Source of the DNA: Henckelia pumila
Lineage: Eukaryota; Streptophyta; Magnoliopsida; Lamiales; Gesneriaceae
Length of the DNA stretch: 64,000 nt
NCBI RefSeq assembly: GCF_033568475.1
Contig: NC_133122.1
Location: forward strand, 16,682,763-16,746,762
Reading direction: 5' to 3'
A program made the translations under genes and the position numbers. Shown one piece after another: positions 44,481 through 56,035 of this stretch. The notes under the pieces were generated by a model. That model was given only the letters and a program-made list of their open reading frames with translations, was not told the origin of the DNA and did no database searches. Positions within the stretch are counted from its first letter, which is position 1; each line of letters opens with the position of its first letter.

Positions 44481-45840
44481 TGATAAGTGCATTTTGTATG
44501 CATTATTTCATGTTATTTTTATGTCTATTTTGTGTGCATTCATATTATTTTTATGTGTTTTTATGTGTTTTAGTGCATGTGTATGTATTTCACTCCTTGG
44601 GTTAATTTTGTAGGAAAATGGAATTTTGAAGAGTGAATTACGGAGCAGCCTTGATCGAAAAATCATATTTAATTTTAGAGACATTGAAATCCAATCTCCA
44701 CCGTTCAGATTAAGGTTAAAGATGTTTTGAAGCTGCTGTCCAAATTTCAGCTCAATCCGACGGCTAGATCTCGAGATATGAATTTTTGAAAATTGTCGCT
44801 CGGCGCAGATTTTTTGTACTGCGCGCGAGTCCGACGTACAGCCTTCTGTTTTTATGTGCTGCGCGCGTGCGAGGCCTATGCCACGCGCGCGCGTGTTCGG
44901 GGGTCATATGTGTTTCGAAAAATCCTTATTTTGAGAGGAAATTAACTGGTAGGCGTCCCGGACCATATATATAGAAGATATAACATATTTTTGAGGGTTT
45001 CGGAAGCTCCAGAGCGCAGACAACGCAAGAGGAGGCGACTACAAGGCTTGAGAGAGAAGATTTCTCTTTTCTTTTCTTCTTTTTATTTTTATTTTTGAAT
45101 TATTATTTTTAATTATTGAGTAGTTTATTTTCAACCAAGACGGCGTGATTGGGCCGAACAAATTCATGTAGAAAACTTGGATGTTTGTTTGGGATTTTTT
45201 AGAGTTGATTTTATTTTATTGATTGTCAGATTTATATTTATCTTGTGAATAGTCTGATCAACTGTTTGCTTGCATGTTAATCAATTCCAAATCGACAGAG
45301 GAGGTTTTGATTTTGATCACTCTGATAATTAACATATTGTAAAACCGACTAGAAATAGAATTCGGTTTCAGTGTGCGGTTTAGGTGTAAACTGAATTTTC
45401 ACAAATATTTAATGCATTCAAATTTGATTAGAATTACGAAAGATTAGTTCATCAATATTTGAATAGGTTTGATTGTTCTAGAAATAGACCTTTGAACAAA
45501 TTAGGAGAATTCCCGTGAATTAAGATTAAATCTGAGTCTTGAATCGACTACATGTTACGTGATTTGTTCGGTACCTACGTGTGTCTTGGTTGTCTTTATT
45601 TTAATTATTTTTATCTTTAGTTATTTTTATTCTTATTTCTTAATCAGTTTTTATTTTATATTCTTATCTTATTTAATTCAAAATCCTTCTATTATTTTGT
45701 CTAGATTAAGTAAAATAATTAATTCTTGAGAATTGACAACAGTCCCTGTGGGATCGATACTTGGACTCTCTGTCCACTTTACTATTACTTGACCTGGTAC
45801 GCTTGCCAGTAGATTTATATCACACCGATTTAGCCGGTCA
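44481..45840 (+). repeat. 3' LTR of the plus-strand copy
   Basis: 1360 bp, TGATAAGTGC ... AGCCGGTCA, followed by ATGAG. It is nearly identical to the 5' LTR apart from the loss of about 27 bp of the CG hairpin near 44818-44830. Confidence 0.94.
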
Positions 45841-45845
45841 ATGAG

Positions 45846-46195
45846 TTCAACATCCTTGAGCTTCTTGACAAAAATACTAACTATTGTCCATACATAGATG
45901 TTGCAGCACACATGGATGGTTCACATTTAACCAATAAACTTCTTTCTCTCGTTCAATATCAGGCTACAAATTTAATACCGATGTGATCCTATACGAGTCT
46001 AGTTTGCAATGCAAAAATAGGTTCGTCATTTGGACACTCGAGCAAGGAGTTATGCTATTTTTCTCAAAATCGCTACAAGCTGCCAAAAATTCTCAACTAT
46101 GTATTTATGTGTTAGAAAAATCTCCAAAAACAAATTTTTAAGATAAAACCAATTTCAAATGCTCTTCAAGAACAACCAACTCTGATACCACTGGT
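45846..46195 (-). other. Internal region remnant of the SIRE-like element, right part, with Met primer site
   Basis: On the minus strand the primer site (TGGTATCAGAG, 46180-46190) lies five bp inside the LTR end at 46196 and is followed by about 330 bp of leader with no coding frame. The continuation is at 37727 and leftwards, beyond the inserted element. Confidence 0.7.
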
Positions 46196-46374
46196 TGTAG
46201 ATCGATTGTGTGTGTAGAGGGTAAATACACACTCTTAAAATATTTTTGGTAAAAAAAAGATTTTAGCGAATGTGAGTTCACTCAACCGATATTCTCAATT
46301 TCCGAAGTTATATAAACAACTTAAAAATGCGAAAATAGCTCAAGTACTTCAGTGATAATTATATACTTTAATCA

Positions 46375-48394
46375 TGTAACGCCCCGATTTTATCTTAATT
46401 GACTTTATTTGAGATAATCGGAGATTCCAGAGTTCAAGAGCCGACTTGATTTTGATCAGGGTTCTTTTTGCAAATTTTGGAATTTTCAGGGACTAAAACG
46501 CAATTTTGGACTTTGTTAGATATTTAAGCAAGCTTTTTCTCTCTTTTTCACCTCATCCTCCTCCTCCTTCACGTCTCCCTCCATTGAAGCGCCTCCCAAG
46601 TTCTTCGAGCTTCCAGATTTCAGTCCGAGCTCGATCCGTCCGTTGGAATTTATTTCTGAAGGCAGATTAGCGATCACGGCTGCGAGAGCTTCGTTCTATC
46701 GTAAGTTTTTCCACGATCAGATACATTCTAGTTTTGGGATGTTGTTAGAATCTATTGAGTTTCTAGTATGTTGATCTAGGCAGAGTTCTGATCGTTTATT
46801 CTCTGTCGGTTTCGAAATAGAGCATTGTTCGGATTTGTTATGATTTTTGGAAGTCATTTTCGAAAATGAGGATTTTTAGATTTGTCGGGTTTGAGATTTT
46901 GTTGTTTGTTTGGGCTTTGTATTGAGTTGATATCGTTTTTATGATGCTGTCTGTGTTTTCGGTTTATCAGAATATAGCCGTTATGCCGCCAGTCTGAAAT
47001 TGGGATTTTGAACCATTTTGAATTGATGATATTTGGCTATAGAGTTTGATCATCGTTGTTGATCTTCTCTTGTCTCCGTACAGATTTATTGAGGCCAGTG
47101 GAGTTGCGAGATTGCAGCTTTGTGCAGCTTGAAGATTGTAGCCGATATAGTATCGATTTCTTATTATCGATTGAGGAAGTTTGATTGAATCTTGATTGAG
47201 GAATTGTTGTTGTTTCCAGGTTTGGAGCCTCGACGTTTGAGAATAGGTATAAGATGACTTAGACTGGAATGAAATGATTAACTCGAATCCGACTTGATTC
47301 GAGTGTTCCGGAAAAATCACATACTTGCATGTTATTTGATTTACTTGAATGAGTTATGATTTGCATTGCATTCATATTGAGCCAATGGATTTATTTCATT
47401 TTGAGTTAGACGTTCTGAGAACTATAGTAGGGGGCATTGACAGGAGATTTACTGCAATGACCGACTTAAATCTATATAGTTGCTTCAGAGTCTAGAGGAT
47501 TGAATTATACACTATCCACCCCGAGTGGAGGGTCGGTGCGATTTTGTGTGATAGTTCACCCTCGGGATCCCAATAGAGGAAGAGAAGAGCTGATTATCTT
47601 TTGATTATCCGGACTTGATAATCCCAGAGTTTTAAAGACATGCATTTCACTTTGATTTGTCTTGAATTTGCATGGTTGATATTTGAGTATCTGGAAGTCG
47701 ATGTATTTCTTTTGAGATGCTTATTTGATATTGCATGTTAGTCTCTTTTACTGGGAATATTATTCTCATCGTATTATCCGGCTGTTGTCTTGTCTTTGTA
47801 TGTGTGCTTGGCAACAGGTGTGGCAGGACCGAGTCAGAGATCGCATGGATAGGTGGTCGAGTTGATAGAGTGAGGCCTTGGCATTTTTAGAAGTTGATTT
47901 TGTAATCGAACTTAGATTGGATTCGTACTTGTATTGTATTGTATCGCATTGAATAGGCTAGACTGAAGCATGTTCTAATAGTTTGAGATTGTATAACTCT
48001 AGAACTACTTCTTTTGGACTATGTATGATGTTTGGATGATTTATGCATGTCAAATGAATTTAGTTTTGAAGATTTGGAGTTGAATAGAGTTGAGCATATC
48101 TGTTTTATTTTCTGCAGATTTGTGCCCGCTCGATCGGTTGAATCTTACCGATCGAGCGAGCACCCCTGAGCTGACGCAGAATGTTGGACATTTTGTGTCC
48201 GCTCGATCGGTAAGATTTTACCGATCGAGCGGAGGGCTTTGATAAGTCTCGGCAGAGACTTGGATTTTATGGCCCGCTCGATCGGCGAGCACTATTTAAT
48301 AAAAAAATATATTTGATTGCTTTTAAATCTTGGATTCTCTTGTGCTTAATTATTGTATATCCCGAGATTAGATGTTTAGAATCGAGGTCTCACA
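46375..48394 (+). repeat. 5' LTR of the chromovirus-like element
   Basis: 2020 bp, TGTAACGCCCCGATTTTATC ... GAGGTCTCACA. It contains two hairpins with arms CGCTCGATCGGT / ACCGATCGAGCG (48128-48158, 48199-48232) and a collapsed third at 48273-48290. Confidence 0.94.
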
Positions 48395-48399
48395 TTAAG

Positions 48400-48411
48400 T
48401 GGTATCAGAGC
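48400..48411 (+). other. Primer binding site, initiator tRNA-Met type
   Basis: TGGTATCAGAGC, five bp after the 5' LTR end. Confidence 0.92.
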
Positions 48412-48697
48412 GATAAGATTCTTGGACTGAATTTAGAAGTGAGCGGGGTAGATCGAGTCCACATGAATTGAATTCTCGCATGTGATTGAGTTATTTAAAT
48501 TGATTTGTTTAAATACCCTGCGAACATGCTTTATTAATTGAGAATTATTTGAATTACATGATTTTGTGATTTGAATTGTAAAGCATGAATTATTTGAGAT
48601 ATGAACTACATTTCACCTGTATACGGAATTCCGAGAGGTTTCAAGGACACCGATTGCAGCGATTGAGATATCTTGTGTCCTAATCTTTGATTATCAG

Positions 48698-50114
48698 ATG
48701 GGTCCTTGACGAGTTATTAACAGGAACCCACCGCCAGTTATTCCTACGACTGAGCAAGCTAGTACTGAAGTTGATCAGTTGGATGCTACAGCGACGCCGA
48801 TGGAAACCTTGCTGAAGAGGTTTCAGTCGTTTAATCCGCCCTTGTTGTTGGGTACAGAAAATCCAGCTGACTATGAGAGTTGGTTGGACGACGTTGACCA
48901 GTTGTTCGATTCCCTTGACTATTCTGATGACCGCAGAACTAGGTTGGTCATTCATCAGCTTCGTGGTGTTGCAAAGAACTGGTGGATTACGACGAAGAGA
49001 TCCATGGAGAACCGAGCAAGCTAGTACTGAAGTTGATCAGTTGGATGCTACAGCGACGCCGATGGAAACCTTGCTGAAGAGGTTTCAGTCGTTTAATCCG
49101 CCCTTGTTGTTGGGTACAGAAAATCCAGCTGACTATGAGAGTTGGTTGGACGACGTTGACCAGTTGTTCGATTCCCTTGACTATTCTGATGACCGCAGAA
49201 CCAGGTTGGTCATTCATCAGCTTCGTGGTGTTGCAAAGAACTGGTGGATTATGACGAAGTGATCCATGGAGAACCGAGGTACAACTATTAACTGGAATCT
49301 GTTTAAGTCTGAGTTTTATAAGTGGTTTTTCCCTGTTTTGAACCGAAAGGACAAGGTAGCAGAGTTTGCCAATCTGAAGCAAGGGAACTTGAACATTGAA
49401 GAGTATGTTGCCAAATTCGATAGTTTGTTGCGTTTTGCACCGCATATCGCTGATAATGAAGAAGCTAAAGCCGACCAGTTCATTAATGGTCTGAACCCTG
49501 ATATCTTCACGCCGGTAAACACTGCTAGGCCAGATAATTTTGCGGATGCCATGAATCACGCAAAAGGAGCTGAAGCAGGTTTGTGGAGACAGAGAGGAGG
49601 TCAGTTTGTGCCTCAGCAGCAGCAAGGACAGTTCCAGGCACAACCTTCTCAATATCAGAACCAACCATCGTATTACCAGAATCAGTCCTTTCAATTGCAG
49701 AATCAACCACAGAGTTCTAAGGGTGGTAGCAGTGGAGGTAATAGAAAGGATTACTATCATCCGAAAGGAAAGCAGTTTAAGAAGCACGGAACCAGTTCTT
49801 CGAGCTCTAGTGGCTCGAGACAGTTTGGATCGGGACAGAGTTCGGGTCAGTCAGGAATGTCTTGTGCCAACTGCGGAGGTCGTCACTCCATTGATCAGTT
49901 TAGAGTTATTTTTGGAAGCTGCTATATCTGTAACCAGGCGGGACACTTTGCCAGAGCGTGTCCTCAGCGTGTCCCTGAGCAAGCTCAGAGGGGAAGTTCT
50001 TTGAGACAGACAGCTCAGCCTCAGCAGCAAGCACCTACTGTCCACTCTTTCCAACCTCAGCAGCAGAATAGACAGGAAGGTAATCAGTATGCGAACCAGT
50101 CTCCCAGACAATAG
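48698..50114 (+). pseudogene. Ty3/gypsy gag with tandem duplication and nonsense codons
   Basis: Met at 48698, then TGA at codon 4 (48707). The frame continues NRNPPPVIPTTEQAS and into the retrotransposon gag domain (LLKRFQSFNPPLLLGTENPADY ... LRGVAKNWW). A 262-bp segment (48752-49013) is duplicated in tandem (49014-49275); 262 is not a multiple of 3, so it shifts the frame. The second copy also carries a TGA at 49260-49262 where the first has AGA. From 49266 the rest is open: VFNRKDKVAEFANLKQG-type gag, then a Gln/Ser-rich linker, then zinc knuckle CYICNQAGHFARAC (about 49921-49962, CX2CX4HX4C), ending at a TAG at 50112. An upstream CANCGGRH is a degenerate second knuckle. The second half alone could make a 282-residue protein. 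Confidence 0.92.
48752..49275 (+). repeat. 262-bp tandem duplication inside gag
   Basis: GAGCAAGCTAGTACTGAAG to ATCCATGGAGAACC occurs at 48752-49013 and again at 49014-49275 with only three or so differences (for example ACGACGAAGAGA against ATGACGAAGTGA). GAGAACCGAG sits at the junction. Confidence 0.93.
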
Positions 50115-51341
50115 ACACGAGTTTTTGCTCTGTCTGAGGATCCGCAGACTCAGGCTGTACCCGATAATGATAGATCAGGTAACATTCGATTTTGGTTTTC
50201 TATTCTTATTGGACTGTTAGATACTGGCGAGTCTCTTGCCTTCTTATTGAAAAATCTGTTTTATGTTTAGAGTGCCTCTAAACTTTTGTTGAATCGTTTG
50301 AATTGTCGAATGCTCCAGTAGTGTTGGTAAATTCTTTTAACCGGATCTTTCAGAAGAATTAGTTGAGACTAGGAATTCTTATCGTTGATTTCTTACCTTT
50401 TTGAAATGAGAATTGTACTAATCTTTCAGAGCTTTTGAGAATCGTATAGCAGATTGTGGTACCAAGCAGTTGTATGTTATTCTTCGATGTCGGGATTCTT
50501 TTTGGTTCGAATGGTCTTCTTCGATTGTATGATTTGATGATGGAATTTGTGTCGATCAGCGCTCTCTTCTTATCGAGATTTTGGGGATGTATTCTTATTG
50601 AGAGGAATCGCGCTATAGTCTGGACATCGAGACAGCTGAAGACGCTCGAGACTCAATTTCTGAATCTGGACTTTGAGCTCGCAGAGATCTTATTGATTAG
50701 AAGATCTGTTATCTAGTGTCTTATGAGGAAATTTTCGTGATCTTTTCTAATCTTAAGAGTTGGAGTATTTATTTTCGCAGACGGAACTAATTTGGAGGCA
50801 GAGAAGAGGATTAGATTGTATGAGATTTCTGACTGCGAATCTTAATCAGAGGAATTGTATGCAACAACAGATGTTTTGAGATGTTCTTATTTTATCTACT
50901 ATCTGACTTCTATTGACCGATTTTTGGATTCTGCTACCGTTTTCTGTACTTAATGACTTTCAGTCAAGATTAGAGAATTGATATCTTGTCAGAGGTCGTC
51001 AGATGTCATGTTTTGCCAAAGTCTGTCAGTTTAGACAGAGATCCTTGATGCACTCGTTCTTTCGGCATAGTTTTCGATGAGGTTTTGTTGTCTGATTTTA
51101 ACTTATTCAGTTCGATATCCTCAGAACGACGGACAACCAGATTAGACGAGTCGAACTTTAGATGTTATGCTTGAGTTGGAACCAGAGATGTTTCGGATTG
51201 TGACTGAGCAGATGAGGATTTTGCCGACGAGAATGAGTCGAATTTTGATTGGCGGACTTGAAGGAGTAACTTGAGAGACACAGTTCGTGTTGGAACAGTG
51301 TTTGATTTCGAGGACAAAATCTTTTCTTAGAGGGGAAGAAT
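50115..51341 (+). pseudogene. Pol remnants of the chromovirus-like element
   Basis: About 1.2 kb where 3 kb or more of pol is expected. Two relics are recognisable: VWTSRQLKTLETQFLNLDFE near 50617-50676, which resembles the RNase H start of Ty3/gypsy (YASRQLK ... HDLELA), and RYPQNDGQPD at about 51112-51141, which resembles the integrase HPQTDGQ motif and is followed by an in-frame TAG. Stops occur throughout. The purine tract AGAGGGGAAGAA at 51329-51340 precedes the 3' LTR. Confidence 0.7.
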
Positions 51342-52995
51342 TGTAACGCCCCGATTTTATCTTAATTGACTTTATTTGAGATAATCGGAGATTCCAGAGT
51401 TCAAGAGCCGACTTGATTTTGATCAGGGTCCTTTTTGCAAATTTTGGAATTTTCAGGGACTAAAACGCAATTTTGGACTTTGTTAGATATTTAAGCAAGC
51501 TTTTTCTCTCTTTTTCACCTCATCCTCCTCCTCCTTCACGTCTCCCTCCATTGAAGCGCCTTCCAAGTTCTTCGAGCTTCTAGATTTCAGTCCGAGCTCG
51601 ATCCGTCCGTTGGAATTTATTTTTGAAGGCAGATTAGCGATCACGGCTGCGAGAGCTTCGTTCTATCGTAAGTTTTTCTACGATCAGATACATTCTAGTT
51701 TTGGGATGTTGTTAGAATCGATTGAGTTTCTAGTACGTTGATCTAGGCAGAGTTCTGATCGTTTATTCTCTGTCGGTTTCGAAATAGAGCGTCGTTCGGA
51801 TTTGTTATGATTTTTGGAAGCCATTTTCGAAAATGAGGATTTTTAGATTTGTCGGGTTTGAGCTTTTGTTGTTTGTTTGGGCTTTGTATTGAGTTGATAT
51901 CGTTTTTATGATGCTGTCTGCGTTTTCGGTTTATCAGAATATAACCGTTATGCCGCCAGTCTGAAATTGGGATTTATTTCATTTTGAGTTAGACGTTCTG
52001 AGAACTATAGTAGGCGGCATTGACAGGCAATTTACTGCAATGACCGACTTAACTCTATATAGTTGCTTCAGAGTATAGAGGATTGAATTATACACTATCC
52101 ACCCCGAGTGAAGGGTCGGTGCGATTTTGTGTGATAGTTCACCCTCGGGATCCCAATAGAGGAAGAGAAGAGCTGATTACCTTTTGATTATCCGGACTTG
52201 ATAATCCCAGAGTTTTAAAGACATGCATTTCACTTTGATTTGTATTGAATTTGCATGGTTGACATTTGAGTATCTGGAAGTCGATGTATTTCGTTTGAGA
52301 TGCTTATTTGATATTGCGTGCTAGTCTCTTTTACTGGGAATATTATTCTCACCGGATTATCCGGCTGTTGTCTTGTCTTTGTATGTGTGCTTGGCAACAG
52401 GTGTGGCAGGACCGAGTCAGAGATCGCATGGATAGGTGGTCGAGTTGATAGAGTGAGGCCTTGGCATTTTTAGAAGTTGATTTTGTAATCGAACTTAGAT
52501 TGGATTCGTACTTGTATTGTATTGTATCGCATTGAATAGGCTAGACTGAAGCATGTTCTAATAGTTTGAGATTGTATAACTCTAGAACTACTTCTTTTGG
52601 ACTATGTATGATGTTTGGATGATTTATGCATGTCAAATGAATTTAGTTTTGAAGATTTGGAGTTGAATAGAGTTGAGCATATCTGTTTTATTTTCTGCAG
52701 ATTTGTGCCCGCTCGATCGGTTGAATCTTACCGATCGAGCGAGCACCCCTGAGCTGAGGCAGAATGTTGGACATTTTGTGTCCGCTCGATCTGTAAGATT
52801 TTACCGATCGAGCGGAGGGCTTTGATAAGTCTCGGCAGAGACTTGGATTTTATGGCCTGCTCGATCGGTAATGTTTTACCGATCGAGCGAGCACTATTTA
52901 ATAAAAAAAATATTTGATTGATTTTAAATCTTGGATTCTCTTATGCTTAATTATTGTATATCCCGAGATTAGATGTTTAGAATCGAGGTCTCACA
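51342..52995 (+). repeat. 3' LTR of the chromovirus-like element
   Basis: 1654 bp. It lacks 384 bp present in the 5' LTR between two GGATTT words (47003-47008 and 47387-47392), which meet here at about 51970-51975. It retains three full hairpins with CGCTCGATCGGT arms (52710-52740, 52782-52815, 52857-52888). Otherwise it differs from the 5' LTR by scattered substitutions only. Confidence 0.94.
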
Positions 52996-53936
52996 AATCA
53001 CAGATAAGATCAGTAAGTTAAAGTGCAGAAATGTAAGTAGAGCAGTGGTTATGAAAGTTCGAAGGTTGAATCCATTTACGTCTCTTCTTCTTCCACTCAT
53101 GAAGGAATGCACTAAAAGATTTTGATTATTACAACGTCTTGTAACACACTCACTTCGATATTAGGATTTAAATATCGCCTAACTCGGGACTCCTAGATTT
53201 CAATAAGATCTAATAGCTTTCTGTTTAAGCGAGAGTTGAAGTGAGCAAAGTACATAAGATTGAGTATGAGTGCTCAGATAAATTGCTATAAAGATTGCGC
53301 AGACTATTCTTCATTAGTTCTTCTTCGAGCAATCTCAATATATAGTTCCCATACTTCTAACGTCTTTATTGTACGTGGTCAATAAATGTAGTTGTCCTTT
53401 GACTGTTGTTTCTTGCATAGGAAGTCCCAACATATTTAATGCAAAATAGCTTGATCTTCTGATGAGTGTAGTCTTCAATAAATGCTTGATTTGGACACTT
53501 TCTATATGAGAAGGTAAAAGTTGCAATTAGATACTAAACACAAGTGCCTCAGTAATCATTTTAAGTTAAGTTCCAATATTCCTTGTTGGCTTACTCATAA
53601 GTATCTTAGGCAGTTAATAAATGTTGTATTTTTTTAAAGTCTCTCCTTTTGACCGTTGAAAGATATATTCTTGCATGTGAGGCGGTCGAGGAGATTTTTG
53701 TGAAGCGAGCTGAGTAGATAGTTGAGCTAGTGATCGGTCGAGAAATGTGAGTTGTGTGACCGGTTGAGGAGCTTGTCAAGGTCTAGCTTGTGAGCGGTCG
53801 ATACCTCTATTCTTCGAAGTAAGCGATTGACACTAGTTACTCCAGGACGAGCGGTTGATACTTGTATTACAAGGAAGGCAACACAATCTATAACAATGAT
53901 GTATTGTTTTGTATCACCAAAATATAAGATTCAACA

Positions 53937-54089
53937 TATTGGGAAGGAGATTCTTGGGGTACAATAATTGTCCTTGCTTGGTTGAACGATCGAACCATGA
54001 TGCTTGGGCTGCTGTACAATTTAAAATATTTGAGTTGCACTATTACCATCAGCTAACTTTTGGTAAAACGACAAACGCTCAGTCCTACA
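53937..54089 (+). mobile_element. TRIM remnant: internal 3' end plus one LTR
   Basis: TATTGGGAAGGAGAT (53937-53950) is the purine-rich internal end of the TRIM family. It is followed by one LTR, TTCTTGGGGTACAATAATTG ... CAGTCCTACA (53951-54089, 139 bp). It directly abuts the start of the SIRE-like LTR. The partner piece is at 35405-35590. Confidence 0.75.
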
Positions 54090-54990
54090 CATTACAACTA
54101 ATTTCTCTTTTATTTTTGTTGTAAAATTAACCTCAATGCATGGTCCTACATCTTACTATCTTATCAAGAAGAGTACAACTTAGTAACCAAATTAAAATTG
54201 TTTTGGTGAAATCAAAGACGAAATATCTAAAATACCCTCTTTGAAAAAATTTTAAAAAAAGAGGAACAAATTTATTTCTCTCTAGTTCAAACTTCATGTG
54301 TCCATGATTTTATCCAATTTTCGTACCTCCATTTTAATTTTAAATTTAAATATGTTGGAAAGAAAAATATAATAACAAAATAAATAAATAAATATCCATA
54401 TTTTAACAGCACACAATTTATGCGGATGGACTAGTATGTGAAAATTAACGACACATACGTTAACATAATAGGTTATTGATGGAAGCTATGTTTTTATTAA
54501 AAAAAAACTGTACAGATTTATTCTACTAAATCATCCTCAATTCTATTGACAAGAACAATTTGGAGTTCCATTACAAGATTGGAAGTTTTTGATTGATGAG
54601 AATAGATTCTTTGGGAATTGGGATGATAAAATTTTTTGATACAAAATCTATTCAACAAGTCAAATATTCAGAAAGCATCTAGTTCAATCATATATTACAT
54701 ATCTAAATTGATGTCCTCAAATACTAGAGCCCGATGGACATGCAGTACTGATAAAAATTTGGATAGGTCGCATGTGAGACATGTGATTAGATCGATTGAA
54801 AAGTAATATTTTGACATTATAAAAAAATAATATTTTTGCATGAATCCGATCAATTAGAAGATCTGTTTCACAAAAATAATCTGTAAGACAGTCTCACAAG
54901 TTAAAGTTTTTGTTTAAAAATTCTATTCAAACCATGCTTTTAAAACCGGATTGAACCGGCCGGTTTGACCGAGAACTAGTGGCTATTCTC
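54090..54990. other. AT-rich spacer with one TGTGAGAC-type repeat
   Basis: No gene. At about 54748-54905 lies a third copy of the short repeat with GTGAGAC / GTCTCAC ends seen at 31173 and 31765. Confidence 0.5.
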
Positions 54991-55968
54991 AGGGGCGGAG
55001 CCAGGATCACGTAAGAGGGGGGGCCAAGAAAGAAGAAACTGGAAGCGTAAACACATGCGGATAGATTTTTGAATTTATTTTTAAAAAAAAAAAAGAAAAA
55101 AAAAGAGAGATATTATTAGAAATGATAAAAGAAAAACAAGAGAGGGGGACTGAGCCAAAACCTATCTCAAGATCTAAACAATTAAATAAGTTTCGAGTGA
55201 GTTATGATATAAAAAAGTTGTTGAACATGATCAAAATGCTAAAATTGGATTCTTAATTGCAGCGTCTCATGTTCTGCAAAGTTTTTTGGATAAAACTTAG
55301 TAGATGAAACGAGATTCATTGCATTCAATTTTCTGCTAGTTGATTTATGACTATCTACTCTATCTTTATCAGTTAAATTACATTATGATTCATGAATATA
55401 GTAAAAATATACATTGTTAACCACAAATATTTTCGACCAATTATTCAACAGATAGAAATAGTCAAACAAAAATAATCAAAGACGCAAAAATTAACAATGC
55501 TAATTTCATTTTTTACAATAAATTTTAGTATTTCTAATATTGATATCAAATGTGGTGTCCCTTAATTAAATAAAACAAAGATTTAAAACAAGAAAAAAAA
55601 TAAAGAGAAGAATTAAGAAATATATGCTCTCAAGAAACCAAAACTAATTTTTTGAGAAAAAATGATTTAAAATACACGATATGAAGAAAAAAAATACACA
55701 AAAAACCTGAAATCATTTACGAAATGCCCTTAAATATTTTTTTAAGGCAAAACGACCTTAAATCTTAATTGGATGTTGTGTGTCACTGTGTTGGTCAGCT
55801 ACTCGAAAGAGTCGAAGAGAAGAAATGAATCAAATATCCCGTTAAAAAGAGAGTTTGATCGCCACTTAAAATAAATTACCTTATTTTATTTGGGAAGCCA
55901 ATGTATTATATATTAAAGGAGATGAGGCACAACCCATTAAAGACTATTAAAGAGAGTACCGAACAAAG

Positions 55969-55971
<3 letters not shown>

Positions 55972-56034
<63 letters not shown>
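55972..56034. repeat. (TA)n microsatellite
   Basis: About 30 TA units with one TG interruption, abutting the left arm of a foldback MITE. The ORF of alternating Tyr-Ile across it is an artefact. Confidence 0.95.

Positions 56035-56035
<1 letters not shown>

Larger units (their letters stand above)
37733..45840 (+). mobile_element. Non-autonomous Athila-related LTR element, plus-strand copy
   Basis: Complete copy with two LTRs (37733-39119 and 44481-45840), a tRNA-Asp primer site, a damaged gag-like frame and no pol. Target-site duplication ATGAG at 37728-37732 and 45841-45845. Same family as 2413-11212 but a recognisably different subgroup (for example TTGTTCGGTACCTACG here against TTGTTCAGTACCTACG there). 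A 3051-bp solo LTR is nested in its 3' internal end. It lies inside a minus-strand SIRE-like remnant. Confidence 0.95.
46375..52995 (+). mobile_element. Chromovirus-like Ty3/gypsy element with gag but almost no pol
   Basis: LTRs at 46375-48394 and 51342-52995, Met-type primer site at 48400, gag at 48698-50114, about 1.2 kb of pol remnants. Target-site duplication AATCA at 46370-46374 and 52996-53000. LTR sequences are close to each other apart from two deletions, so insertion was fairly recent. Loss of protease, most reverse transcriptase and integrase makes it non-autonomous. Confidence 0.94.
46196..53936 (-). repeat. 5' LTR of the SIRE-like copia element, split by a chromovirus
   Basis: On the minus strand the LTR starts TGTTGAATCTTATATTTTGG at 53936 and ends GATCTACA at 46196, next to the Met primer site. 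It is interrupted by 46375-52995. Without this it is about 1115 bp (46196-46374 plus 53001-53936). Its end (ACCCTCTACACACACAATCGATC) resembles the LTR end at 59785-59813. Its start differs from the LTR start at 37034, so the two may belong to two related elements rather than one. Confidence 0.65.
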
